In this document: in pieces, positions 54,801 to 63,695 of the stretch
Numbering within the stretch: position 1 is the stretch's first letter
Layout of the letters: every line of letters starts with the position of its first letter
Origin: Symsagittifera roscoffensis
Taxonomy: Eukaryota > Xenacoelomorpha > Acoela > Convolutidae
Length of the DNA stretch: 64,000 bases
Direction: 5' to 3'
NCBI RefSeq assembly: GCF_963678635.1
Contig: NC_087064.1
Span: 75,234,213-75,298,212 of the forward strand
Translations under genes and position numbers: made by a program
Notes under the pieces: generated by a model
Told to the model about the DNA's origin: nothing
What the model saw: only the letters and a program-made list of their open reading frames with translations
Databases searched by the model: none

Positions 54801-57800
54801 ATATTTTTCTAAAACAATGAACATTTCCTCTTTTGTCTGTGATTGCATAAAAACATCGTCTAAATAGGTGATTGCGTTTTTCTTGAGTATTAGTGGTCGA
54901 AAAATTTTGCTCATAAAAGCTGAAAATGCTGCTGGTCCTATGGATATTCCATAGAATAAGCGGTTGAATTCGTATTGTTGGTTTCCAATAACAAATTGTG
55001 TTAAACGTCGTGATTGTTCATCTAATGGCATTTGATTATATGCACTATTCATATCTGCGGTTGTAAAGTATTTTCCATTTATTTTTGTTAAAATAACTTG
55101 TATTGGTTCAATAGGCCAATTACACTTTGATTCATCTATGAGTGAGTTGAGGTATCTAGCGTCGAGAACGATTTTTAATGATTCCCCTTTAGCTAGAATG
55201 ATAACAGGGTTGATAAATGTGTTACCTTTTGGTTGTTCTTCTTTATTTACTGGTGAGATTATATTGTATTGTTCTAAAATATCAAGTAATCTGTTCACTT
55301 TATCGTGTAAATGAATTGGTACTTTACTTGCTCTTTGTTTTTTGAAAACTGCGTCTGGTTTTAATGGGAGATGTAGTGATGAGCTGATTTTGCCAACATC
55401 AAATTTGGATGTTGCATAGACTGATGAATTTTTAATTAGCTGTTTGGCTAATTTTTCAAATTCGTCTTGTGTTATTTGTGAATGTTGGAAATTAAACATT
55501 GTTAAAAATTTCTGTTGATTCTCTGTGTAGTTATTTATGTTGAATGTCGGTTTGAAATATGGGGTTTTTGTGAAATAATCCGTATTTCTTTTTTCGTTAC
55601 TTATTATATTATTTATGGATAATTCTTCATTAAGAATTGTGGATTGACAAATATCTAATAATTGGAGTATATTATTTACGCGATACGCTTTTTCGTGTAT
55701 CGGTGATATTGTAGCGTTGGTTTCGCAATAGCCTAAAAGTCCTAAAGGTAGTGTTACTTGGTAAGGTGTATTGTTGTATACATTTAAGGAAATAATATCT
55801 GAATTCGAGTTTTTCAAATATTTTATTGATGAGATTGTGATTTTGAAAAATTTATGAATAGGTTTGAATTCAAAATCTGACATATAAAATTTTTGTTTGT
55901 TTTGCTTTTTATCATATTGGTGAACTTGCTTTATTGAAAAATTGTATATGTTTCCTGATAGTGGTTTCAAGTGTTTTCTTTGTTGGTTATATATTGGATA
56001 GAATTTTGAAAAGAATGGTGGTTGTTTATTTAATCTTTGAAAAAATGTTAGGGATGTGTCTTTTGTTTTTGTATATTTATCTTTGATTAATATTTTACTA
56101 TTCAAGATGTTGATTGTTGGTATATATTTAGAGATAAATGGTATTCCAATGATATTATGTTTAATGTCGGTGATATGGAATATTTGTTTAAATGGTTTAT
56201 TTAAAATTTTGTTTTGCTCCATTGTTCTTGTGGGGAGAAGAAATAATTGAATTTTTCCGTAGTTTATTAATGTTGATCCTTGTGCTGTTGCTAGTTTACT
56301 GGAGGTTTCAAGAGGTGTTAGCTTTGGGTGTAAGGTTTTTATTTCATTCCATGTGGGAATGTTTATTATATTTGATTCTGCTCCTGAATCAATTAAAAAA
56401 TCAATTTCAAGATCTGGTGGTTGAAATTCTTTGCTTCTTGGACTTTCTAAAAGAAATGGTATTGTCCAAATTTTTTCTTTGGGTTGTTCTTTTTGTATGT
56501 TTTGATAGATGTGATTTGTATTCAAGCATTTTGTTTTTTCGTTCTCATTGGGTTGATTTGTAGTGTTTATTTCATTAGTTTTTTGTGTCGTCGGTGTGGA
56601 ATGGACGGGTTTAATATAATAATTGTGAAGGAGTTCTGATTGATTCTCATATATGTGTGATGAAAAAGGTTGTTCATATATAACAGGTTCATAGTCATTT
56701 TCGACTTTTATCATATTGATGGAGAGAGTGTTTTCTGTTTCACTTTCTGAATCTGATGATTCACAGTTGATTTGATTGAGTTGTAACGTATCATTTACTG
56801 TGTCGTCAATACCTGGAGGGTCTGATGTTGTTTCTGGATTTGATTGTACTTGATTTATATTCCTTTGATGTTTAGGTGTACTGCTTCTATGGCGATTATT
56901 AGAATTATTATAATGGTTATTATTCCTGTGTGGTGATTGGGAATAATTTCTATAACGATTATTATAACTTGAATGTCGATTTTGTGAATTATTTCGTGAT
57001 CTGTTTTGGTAATTATTGTTTGGTCTGTTATAGTTCGATCTATTATATGAGTTATTCCTTGATCGATTGTTCGGGTAATTCTGGTTTCGGTTGTTTGAAT
57101 AACTTCTATTCCGATTATAGGAGTAGTTTCTATTCCTATTGTATGATGAATTTCGTGATTGGTTGTTTGGATAGTAATTATTTCTTGATTGGGAATTAGA
57201 TCTAGAAACAAATCGTTGTGTATTTGAATTTGATCTGGAGTAGTTATTTCGACTATTTGGTCTATTGTAGTGATTTTGTGATGAATTTTGCGTGTTTCTT
57301 CGTTCTGGTGATCTTCCTCTATAACTTGAGTTATATGGTGATTGATTTCTTGTATAATTTGTATTGTTCGGGAGTGGTTTTCCTGAACTGTTGTTGCTGT
57401 AGACTGTTTTGTTCGGTAGATTTTGATCTTTTTTCATGTATTGATAGAATGATTTATTTGGTTCTTTATATTTTTGAGATTTATTTTGATTGTCTTGCTG
57501 TTTTTGTCTACATTCAGAAATACTATGTCCATATCGTCGGCAATAATTACACCATTTTTTGAAAGATGGTTTGCCTTTAAAGTTTGGGTGTTTTTCGTAA
57601 ATATTGAGTATTTCAGTGATTTTTTCAACGAGGTCTGTATCTGATTCCTGTATATTGTTTATATTTGCGGAAGCTGTTTCAATTCTGTTAACGTATTGTA
57701 ATTTCAGATTTTCCGTTTCTTCGAGTTTCATCGTGATTTCTGCTTGTTCTAGTTTGTCTACTAGTTTTCGAAAATCTAAATCGGGTTCTCGAATTGAAGA

Positions 57801-60080
57801 AGGATGGGATGCTCTCTTTTTTATTGCTATTTTCCTTAATTGTGGTGTTAAGGTCATCATTAAGATTTCTGTCATCTTTGTGTTTTTATAGTCATGTGTA
57901 TTTAATGAATATGCTTTTCGAACTAGTGTTTCGATTCGTACTGCTAATTGCTTGATGGTTTCGTTTGGTAATCTGCGAATTTCATTACATAAAACTCTTT
58001 GTTGTTGTTTGTTTCTTTCGGAGTGAAACATTTTTGAAAATTCTTGTGTAAACCTTTTCCAATTTGATTTTATTTCTATAGGCAATACTGAAAACCCTTT
58101 TTGGGCTGCGCCATCTAAAGTTGTTTGTATTAACGCTGTGCGTCGATGTATCCAGTTTTGATGTAGTGGCGTATTAATTGGTTCAGGTCCTATATTTAAA
58201 ATCAAATTTGCTGTTACTGCATTTAAATAATCTTCTACAGAATATTCAGGGTCTGTTCCTGTGAATACCATTAAAGGTTTATTTGATGTTATTGATGATC
58301 CACCCATAAGGTATGGATTCATAGTCATTTGTAATGATTCTGCTGCATTTGGCATTTGAGAAAAATTTGAAAGTTGATTTCTTGTTATTTCGTGTTGTTG
58401 AAGATAATATGGGAGTGGTATTTCATTTTGCATTTGTGTTGGTTGGTACGAGTTTGCAATCATTGGGTTTTGTTGCTGAATTGGTTGAAAAGATTGTGTA
58501 TTAATTGGGTTTTGTTGCTGAATTGGTTGTTGATTTTGTGTATCTATTGGTTGTGGAGAAAAAATTCTATTATATGTATGTGGTTTCTGTATTCCTTGTC
58601 CACGATATTCTTGATTATAGGGTGCAAATATATCTGGTTGTAAGAAATCATCATCTGAGGATAAGTAATCCATTTGATAAGATGTTTGTTTTTTATTTTT
58701 ATTTTGTTGAAAAAATGGATAGTTTTCACTACGATCCTGTGGAGGATGTAAATTTGTTTGGAAATTTACTGAATTAGGTGGTGCCATTGGGTTATCCCAG
58801 TTTCGAGATCTTGTATAATTACTAAAATTTTTTCGTGGTTGATAATTTGTTTTTGATGGATGTGTGTAATTATAATTATGGTCTGCAAAGTTGTTTCTAG
58901 TGAACGTTTTGCGTGTTTTTGGCGGTATTGTCATGGGTCTGTATGTTTGGTAATCCATGTGTGAATATTTTGGGGCAACCGAAGGTTTAACGGTTGATTG
59001 TAAGGTTACCTGTGTTTGTGAAGGGTTTGTATTTCTTGGTGTTGTTAAGTTTGGACGTATTGGTGAAATACTTTGTTGTGTAGTTGTTGTGTGTACGATT
59101 TCTTCATTTATGAAGTGTGATGGTGTCTGGATATCTTGTTGAGTAAGATTCCTAGTTCCATTGAGGTTTTCATTGTGTATGACTGTAGAGTTTAAACTAT
59201 TATTTTGCATATCGGGTAAAAATGTATTATAGTTTAATGGTGTTGCATCAATGGTTAATGGTATTACTCTTACATAATCTCTTACATAAGATATCGTACA
59301 TATTGCTTGACTTGAGATTGATTGTGGGAAGTTTATGAATGCGGGATGAGACCATTCGGGGTCCCAAACATAGTCTGATTGTTCTGTAATGGCAGTATCA
59401 TCGTTTGAGTTTTGGGGTCTAAAATTTTTTCTTGCTTGTGAAATTAAATCAATATTATGTGTGAAATAATCTATTATGAACCATGCCAAAATTTTTTGTA
59501 AGTCGTGTTTTGTATGTTGTGAAACTTCATCTTTCGTGAAATTTTCTTTAATTATATTTAGAAAACTAGAGAGTAGTGTGATTTCATGTCGTACTCTTAT
59601 ATGTTTAGATGTTTCTGTCGGTGAGACATTTGGTATCTGGATTTCGTTTTCTAATATCGAGATATAACTATATATTATCGCAAAAACTTCAATGGTGAAT
59701 ATGGAGTTTGCTCTTTGTGAGTTATGATATTGGATGCTTTTTATATATTCTGAGAATACTTTTGAAAATTCTAAATCAAGGTCGTCTGTTTGAATTATAT
59801 ATTTACTGTGATTCTGGTTTGGTGAGCTGAATTCTATGGAGTAGATTCCGTATTGTTGTGTTAGGTTACATATATCTTTTAGATAGTGATCGATAATTTG
59901 TCTTTTGATTCTTACATCTGGGAACTCTGTTTTACATGGACTGATTCCGGGTTCAAACAAATTTAAGAGTAAATTTTTGCAAAATATATGCTGTCCTCTA
60001 TCAGTGGTTGCATCTACTATAAAGGGGAAGATATCATCATCATCTGGACTTTCTTCACCTGGGGTGTGCGTTGAGCTCAT
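51834..60080 (-). CDS. Gag-Pol polyprotein, 2,748 aa, single uninterrupted frame
   Basis: The ATG at 60,080 overlaps the end of ORF1 by 26 bases. In order: a long Gln/Asn/Pro-rich N-terminal Gag region; a retrotransposon Gag capsid-like domain (about residues 600-800, GTDPEYSVEDYLNAV ... NWKRFTQEF); a CCHC zinc knuckle (about 842-856, CNYCRRYGHSISEC); an Arg/Asn/Tyr/Ser-rich repeat tract (about 945-1,070); an aspartic protease (DSGA near 1,230); reverse transcriptase (about 1,590-1,770, catalytic YLDD near 1,737); RNase H (MCDASNFGIGAALLQ, then FTDHKP near 1,955); integrase with an HHCC-like zinc region (about 2,250-2,290) and a DD35E triad (FDTKG, TDNGTEF, GLVEGMN); and a GPY/F-type module (RKGPYQII near 2,595). 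Gag and Pol are in one frame with no frameshift or stop between them. The frame is intact end to end. Confidence 0.97.
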   Translation of the reverse strand: MSSTHTPGEESPDDDDIFPFIVDATTDRGQHIFCKNLLLNLFEPGISPCKTEFPDVRIKRQIIDHYLKDICNLTQQYGIYSIEFSSPNQNHSKYIIQTDDLDLEFSKVFSEYIKSIQYHNSQRANSIFTIEVFAIIYSYISILENEIQIPNVSPTETSKHIRVRHEITLLSSFLNIIKENFTKDEVSQHTKHDLQKILAWFIIDYFTHNIDLISQARKNFRPQNSNDDTAITEQSDYVWDPEWSHPAFINFPQSISSQAICTISYVRDYVRVIPLTIDATPLNYNTFLPDMQNNSLNSTVIHNENLNGTRNLTQQDIQTPSHFINEEIVHTTTTQQSISPIRPNLTTPRNTNPSQTQVTLQSTVKPSVAPKYSHMDYQTYRPMTIPPKTRKTFTRNNFADHNYNYTHPSKTNYQPRKNFSNYTRSRNWDNPMAPPNSVNFQTNLHPPQDRSENYPFFQQNKNKKQTSYQMDYLSSDDDFLQPDIFAPYNQEYRGQGIQKPHTYNRIFSPQPIDTQNQQPIQQQNPINTQSFQPIQQQNPMIANSYQPTQMQNEIPLPYYLQQHEITRNQLSNFSQMPNAAESLQMTMNPYLMGGSSITSNKPLMVFTGTDPEYSVEDYLNAVTANLILNIGPEPINTPLHQNWIHRRTALIQTTLDGAAQKGFSVLPIEIKSNWKRFTQEFSKMFHSERNKQQQRVLCNEIRRLPNETIKQLAVRIETLVRKAYSLNTHDYKNTKMTEILMMTLTPQLRKIAIKKRASHPSSIREPDLDFRKLVDKLEQAEITMKLEETENLKLQYVNRIETASANINNIQESDTDLVEKITEILNIYEKHPNFKGKPSFKKWCNYCRRYGHSISECRQKQQDNQNKSQKYKEPNKSFYQYMKKDQNLPNKTVYSNNSSGKPLPNNTNYTRNQSPYNSSYRGRSPERRNTQNSSQNHYNRPNSRNNYSRSNSNTQRFVSRSNSQSRNNYYPNNQSRNSSYNRNRNYSYNRNRSYSNNRNQNYPNNRSRNNSYNRSNYNRPNNNYQNRSRNNSQNRHSSYNNRYRNYSQSPHRNNNHYNNSNNRHRSSTPKHQRNINQVQSNPETTSDPPGIDDTVNDTLQLNQINCESSDSESETENTLSINMIKVENDYEPVIYEQPFSSHIYENQSELLHNYYIKPVHSTPTTQKTNEINTTNQPNENEKTKCLNTNHIYQNIQKEQPKEKIWTIPFLLESPRSKEFQPPDLEIDFLIDSGAESNIINIPTWNEIKTLHPKLTPLETSSKLATAQGSTLINYGKIQLFLLPTRTMEQNKILNKPFKQIFHITDIKHNIIGIPFISKYIPTINILNSKILIKDKYTKTKDTSLTFFQRLNKQPPFFSKFYPIYNQQRKHLKPLSGNIYNFSIKQVHQYDKKQNKQKFYMSDFEFKPIHKFFKITISSIKYLKNSNSDIISLNVYNNTPYQVTLPLGLLGYCETNATISPIHEKAYRVNNILQLLDICQSTILNEELSINNIISNEKRNTDYFTKTPYFKPTFNINNYTENQQKFLTMFNFQHSQITQDEFEKLAKQLIKNSSVYATSKFDVGKISSSLHLPLKPDAVFKKQRASKVPIHLHDKVNRLLDILEQYNIISPVNKEEQPKGNTFINPVIILAKGESLKIVLDARYLNSLIDESKCNWPIEPIQVILTKINGKYFTTADMNSAYNQMPLDEQSRRLTQFVIGNQQYEFNRLFYGISIGPAAFSAFMSKIFRPLILKKNAITYLDDVFMQSQTKEEMFIVLEKYHQILQNENLKAAPDKSHFFLTRVKFLGHNIERKTITPLKSRIDAIQKLQPPTNKKKIQEFLGMLNFLSKYVYKMQLYLRPFFNIFRQQNNFEWNTEHQARFEEIKKLLTEQISNTIPDPNQPFYAMCDASNFGIGAALLQSHNGTNKMNLISANSRLFTQAELRLSTLMRECTAIIYTLTEYEFLILGSKHPTVLFTDHKPIIFLFTQKSNPNHRVYRFQLILMKFPNLHIVWTAGKNLALPDTLSRNTPPELLTRKTTVEIPKNIKFYLAENETSPRLECKYAVKTDVEQSQINNLQHFPLYLDCQNNHYEVDLLGTSTFKPIPYSQWIKNNTQQKRRKQHPPKKDHFPLIEKENLTDKINLSGPQTNDSKYTINQVFDLHDPLDTIPLSKLEIENIFLPPTETITISTLKQYQNLDPVIRQLKSWHKYKTKPVKADTTILGNKTLLRYFRKFNNTTINENTDLLEYKLNESTVPCLPLRMILIAFNISHTQNIKGHSGSEKTYSNFIQNFYFPNAPIWIKVLCNDCIVCQLNKPYPNQKQIAQKQDFKGQSLYFNHRISFDTKGPISPSSEGNSYIMVIVDAFTHYVALNPVPHCNAYYAYTTLYEHWIAKFGLPEILVTDNGTEFINNEIITLCHLYNIKHKPRTSHAPWTNGLVEGMNRSLQEYLRCIINGNDTRYTEWSTDVKLFPLAYNSQITTTLGMSPYEMVFNQKPRKPIMFTANFHKNVQGYCQPNKDSICYNLPLHTHDEDHFHHPQILKLASGTHTEWILNRDKKHNEIYQKVTKKLLQRQNINEQINSRFTPASDLKIGTFVLIPNFITQKGISKKLQPLRKGPYQIITKPTDVTYKIIDSDKKEIVQHRNNLLPYYPKEYALRELTQLYSFTGLKVIQNDPHTENTTKEQNDIHLGNQNTKSTTTKNNTKNLDQNTSQKERKNRKMTEQIIPQEQIDKSEHRESSRLRNQPRKNYKLFIPQSKILKKVEFQKQL

Positions 60081-60522
60081 TTTTTCGTTCGATGACTGTT
60101 AATATGTAATTATCAATGTGTCTAATTGGTTGATTCCAATTGTATAAATGTACTGGTTTGTGTTTATACTGCTTTTTTATTCTTCTTTTTCCTCTTTTTG
60201 ATGAATTTGAAGTTGTTTCTGAGTCAGAGAAATATAATTGATCGTGAATTGGGCAATTTTTATCTATTGATTCTTTTAGTTTATAAAGTTCGTCTAAACT
60301 GTTGGTTTCTGATTCTGAAAATGCGTTTCGATTTTTTGAAAATCTTTTTCGTGTTATTTGTCTTTGTTTAGTTATTATTTTTCTCTTTAGTGTTTGTCGT
60401 TTTGTTCTGATATATCCAACTGTTTGTGTGTGTGGTGTGATTACAAGATCGTATTTTTTGTTATCTATTTCACAATTGTGTAAAACGATTGTTTGTTTAT
60501 TTCCTAGGTTTTTAAATGACAT
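60055..60522 (-). CDS. Basic ORF1 of retroelement copy 2, 155 aa
   Basis: A frame directly upstream of gag, overlapping it by 26 bases in another frame. Two Lys/Arg-rich clusters (around residues 40-60 and 110-125, the latter SKRGKRRIKKQYKHKP) flank a Ser/Glu/Asp-rich middle. This composition fits a nuclear-localised or RNA-binding accessory protein; a regulatory (Rev/Tat-type) role is speculative. No known family. It is preserved in copy 1 with few changes, although the rest of copy 1 has decayed. Confidence 0.7.
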   Translation of the reverse strand: MSFKNLGNKQTIVLHNCEIDNKKYDLVITPHTQTVGYIRTKRQTLKRKIITKQRQITRKRFSKNRNAFSESETNSLDELYKLKESIDKNCPIHDQLYFSDSETTSNSSKRGKRRIKKQYKHKPVHLYNWNQPIRHIDNYILTVIERKNELNAHPR

Positions 60523-60556
60523 AAGGTTTAGGATGACGGGTGCAAAAGGTTGTTAA

Positions 60557-61451
60557 ATGATTTCTATTTGCTTAAACTGTTAGTCCTTACGATTTTTTGG
60601 TTAGCTTAACCTGGGTCTATTTGTTCAGGGTTGGAGAGAAAAGTATATCGATTCCGAAGAATGATTTTATACTTTCTCGTGGCTAGTATAAGCTAAGGTG
60701 TTAACTTACTTAATCTTACTTAAGGGTAGTGATTGTGTTCAGGGTTGGAGAATAGTAAATCGATCCACAAGGTTCAGGTATAATTAGAACGCGAGTAGTT
60801 CGTTAGATACTATTTTAAACTTACTAAGTCTAAGATTTATCCTGGGTCTGGTAAGAGGGGGGATCAAGTGAAGGATGAATAACCGAAGTTCTTCACTGTT
60901 TATCCTAATTTGAATGATTAGTTTTGTTCAAAAATTTCTGTTAGTCCTAGGTTTTTAGAAAGGGTTGGATAATGAATCGACGTTTGAGGTCGTTAGACAC
61001 TAGCTAAGTGGGTGGGGGAGAACAAAAATGTTCTTTTTGATCCAAGGAGAGGCCTTGATGATCAAGTTTTAAATTTTATTAAATAGAAAATGATTTAAGA
61101 TCCAAGGATAAGCCTTGATGATCTAATTTTAAAATTAAGTGAATTTAAGTTTAAATAATGATTTAAATTTGTGTAGAGAAAAGATTTAGTGTTTTTATGA
61201 TATTAGTGAGCTTATGAATGCTGTTATGTTTAGGTGATGAAGCTGGAACAACAGGATGATTTATAATTACTAACCATTTACTGTCATGCTACTAATTTTT
61301 ATTTTGATTTTTCAATAAATATTTTTCAAACATGTTTTGTATATTACTGCAGAAATTAGGAAAACGATCGGAGATCTTTTTATCAATCGTTATTGTATAT
61401 TAATAATTTTGTTTAGCGCCTGAAATGATTTTGAACATTGACTTCAAAATT
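60557..61451 (-). other. 5' leader region between leader ORF and ORF1, copy 2
   Basis: About 900 bp without a supported frame. It carries the same landmarks as copy 1: two 'ggccttgatgatcaag'-type near-repeats (about 61,050-61,120), three GGTTGGA...ATCGA motifs (about 60,629, 60,742 and 60,965), and GTAAGT on the element strand near 60,706. Likely to hold packaging and splice-donor signals. Confidence 0.45.
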
Positions 61452-61685
61452 TTATGTTTGCAAATGAAAATCTAAATTCATTGCTAGCAGTATTCTAAAT
61501 ACAAAAGTTTGTGTTGGCTTTTGCCGAACTATCATATAACTATATGGTAAGTTTCTACTTTGTCGTATGTCGTCTCTGGTTCGAGGTCTTCTTCCAATTC
61601 CGGGTAGTTCTGTTATCGTTCGGAATATTGGCTCTGATCTATTGAGTCGTAGAGACATTTCGATTAAATTATCGTCGTATAACAT
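61452..61685 (-). CDS. Leader ORF (77 aa) of retroelement copy 2
   Basis: Begins about 90 bases inside the 5' LTR. It is the same length as in copy 1 with only a handful of amino-acid differences (for example ELPGIG against ELPRIA). It contains an Arg-rich stretch (RRPRTRDDIRQSRN). It could be a small accessory protein, a translated upstream ORF or a spliced leader exon. Confidence 0.45.
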   Translation of the reverse strand: MLYDDNLIEMSLRLNRSEPIFRTITELPGIGRRPRTRDDIRQSRNLPYSYMIVRQKPTQTFVFRILLAMNLDFHLQT

Positions 61686-61760
61686 TTTGTAAATGTTTTG
61701 TCTAAATTCTAATCTATTATTGGTTAATTCTAAGCTATTAAGGTCTTGTTCGAGACTTAT

Positions 61761-61770
61761 GGTCGCACCA
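61761..61770 (-). promoter_or_regulatory. Probable primer-binding site, copy 2
   Basis: Element strand TGGTGCGACC, two bases inside the 5' LTR, complementary to a tRNA ending GGTCGCACCA. Identical to copy 1. The tRNA is not identified. Confidence 0.65.
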
Positions 61771-61772
61771 GA

Positions 61773-62166
61773 TGAGTTAGGACCGAAGTGTATAACTCAT
61801 AGAGTAATTTCGGATAGGGTACACCATCTTATTTTCGGCCGGATAGATTCGTGCAACTTCTTAGTCTAATACCGATCCTAATCTTACTCTTATACTATCT
61901 AATCTCAGGTTGTTTAACTAGTCTCTGCTAGGCTCAATAGATCTAGGGTATACTGGTTTATTGCGGCTGCTGAAGTACTCGGGAGAGTTCAACTAATTTC
62001 TAAGTTAAATTCAAATCTCTCTGGTGCTGAAATTACAAGTAATTTCAGCACTTACAAATAAGTGGATTGTTAGTCAGATTGATCATGATTGGTTAATATT
62101 AAATACTTTACATTGGTAAAATATCTAATTTATCCAATCATAAAATGTAGTTTAGATCAGGTTCCA
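61773..62166 (-). repeat. 5' LTR of retroelement copy 2 (16-bp deletion)
   Basis: A 394-bp LTR. Compared with the 3' LTR of the same copy it lacks 16 bases (starting GTCTGCTCGTC) after TACACC and has two substitutions. On the element strand the deletion is near the inner end of the LTR. The hairpin and AATAAA are retained. Confidence 0.95.
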
Positions 62167-63029
62167 GTTTGATTTACAGAAAAAACTCAAATTTTGTGGC
62201 TTCTTGGGCACCATTGACCTGTCTTGGCCTAGAAAGAACTACGCGTGGTGCGGCGATGGTCATAACTTTGAGTCCAACCATGAACTGTTTCTTTTAAAAC
62301 TGAACAGTTCGTCGGTTTAGTTGCTTCATCGCAAATTGTTTGTGCCTTCAGGATTTTTTTTCCTTTTTCAAGAGTTAAAGAATTACTCCTGTAATTTGTA
62401 ATAATAAAAACCCTAACTTTGTAGTTTTTCCTATTTATTTGCTCTATTGGGCCTAATTGGTTTTGGCTCCTCTTTCATCGGCTTAGTGACTTAAATTCGA
62501 AAAAAAATTTAAAGGAACTTAATTTTGACACCCCTTCCGGAAACATAAAAGGATAGATTTTCAACTTTATAGCTCAGTTTTTTTGTAATAACAAAATTTG
62601 GTTTGACTCCACGGCAGGTTACACGATGTTTAATTGGCCTTTTTTGTCGCCCGAGAGTTGTTTTTTTTTTCGCCAGCGATTATCTTGCTGGGCGTGTTTT
62701 TTTTTAAATAGACATTTTTTTTCGGCGGCAGTTTTCTTTTTTGTCTGGACTTTCTTTTTTTGATATGCAGGCTTACAAGGCTCCGTCAAATATGCTCTGG
62801 CAATGACTCATTTATACCCAAAACGAGTTAACAATCAAATTAAGCGAATGATTTAAATTAGCGCAAGAAAGATGGTATTATTAAATTTATTTGATCAGAT
62901 AACCATCGCACCGCAATCCTGTATGCTTTTACTGTATGCTTTTAGTTTAAAATCTGTTTCTTGCAGATTGAATCTTTGTTTAGCCATTAAATTTTTGCAA
63001 TCCAAGAATCCTGGTGTCATCGTTTGTAG
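62167..63029. other. Intergenic region 3' of the phosphodiesterase-like gene
   Basis: Non-coding and T-rich on the plus strand. A minus-strand AATAAA (62,886-62,891) about 140 bases beyond the stop of the next gene is a candidate polyadenylation signal. Nothing else recognised. Confidence 0.5.
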
Positions 63030-63297
63030 TTACAGAGCATAAATTGTGGTAGAAAGCAACACAATCGGAGTAATCGAGCAATATACGAGGCTTGAAGAGC
63101 CCGACGACAACCGAGAGAATCCGAACGGCTCTTGGTTCTTGTTTGTGTACCCTTTCGCTGCCAAGTACTGGTGGACTTTGGGCAAGTCATCCGCATTGAG
63201 GATGATCACATCGCGGTGGCCATCCGCTTCGAGTAGCTGGTCCCAGAGTATAGTGCTCTCAGGGGCACCCCAGAAACGAAGTCGCTTCCCATTCGCC
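63030..63297 (-). CDS. Terminal exon of a PLC-like phosphodiesterase (AIM6-like), partial
   Basis: On the minus strand an acceptor TTTTTTAG is followed by an exon that takes two bases from upstream and ends in TAA (63,030-63,032). It has much higher GC content than its surroundings. The translation contains GKRLRFWGAPESTILWDQLL, VIILNADDLPKVHQYLA and a hydrophobic C-terminus (SSLVYCSITPIVLLSTTIYA). The pattern 'RFWxxPe...W..LL....D.in.DDL..' resembles the last strand and helix of PLC-like/GDPD TIM-barrel proteins such as AIM6-type phosphodiesterases. The hydrophobic tail could be a GPI-anchor signal or membrane anchor. The overlapping plus-strand frame is an antisense shadow. Upstream exons would lie beyond the assembly gap. 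Confidence 0.55.
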
Positions 63298-63495
63298 CTA
63301 AAAAACCATTATGATTTATGAGTGATATTCACTTAAGCAAAAAATGTATTTAAATTAAAATTGGCTAAAAATAATAAGGAGTGGTGTTCCAAAAAATGAA
63401 AGATCTTCTCTCGGTAATACCTGGTTAGTAAAATGATTTGTCAAGTTTCTGTATGAAATTTGAGGTTATTTTGGCAGGGCATCAGCTTATAGTCG

Positions 63496-63695
63496 NNNNN
63501 NNNNNNNNNNNNNNNNNNNNNNNNNNNNNNNNNNNNNNNNNNNNNNNNNNNNNNNNNNNNNNNNNNNNNNNNNNNNNNNNNNNNNNNNNNNNNNNNNNNN
63601 NNNNNNNNNNNNNNNNNNNNNNNNNNNNNNNNNNNNNNNNNNNNNNNNNNNNNNNNNNNNNNNNNNNNNNNNNNNNNNNNNNNNNNNNNNNNNNN
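63496..63695. other. Assembly gap, 200 N
   Basis: A run of exactly 200 N, probably a placeholder of arbitrary length. Translations across it are meaningless. Confidence 0.99.

Larger units (their letters stand above)
43268..62166 (-). mobile_element. Giant env-bearing Ty3/Gypsy-type LTR retroelement, copy 2 (all frames open)
   Basis: An 18,899-bp element on the minus strand, with LTRs at 61,773-62,166 (5') and 43,268-43,677 (3'), flanked by the 4-bp duplication GTTT (43,264-43,267 and 62,167-62,170). The LTRs differ by two substitutions plus a 16-bp deletion in the 5' LTR, which suggests a recent insertion. Order on the element strand: leader ORF, ORF1, Gag-Pol, ORF4, ORF5, ATG-less ORF6, env, ORF8. 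Genes from ORF1 onward overlap or sit close together. Ordinary Ty3/Gypsy elements are roughly 5-8 kb, so this one carries about 10 kb of extra sequence. All frames are open, but function was not tested. Confidence 0.96.

Noticed and set aside
63046-63321. 91-codon plus-strand frame near the right edge
   Set aside because: The minus strand over the same stretch has a splice acceptor, a stop and recognisable phosphodiesterase-like motifs, so the plus frame is a shadow.
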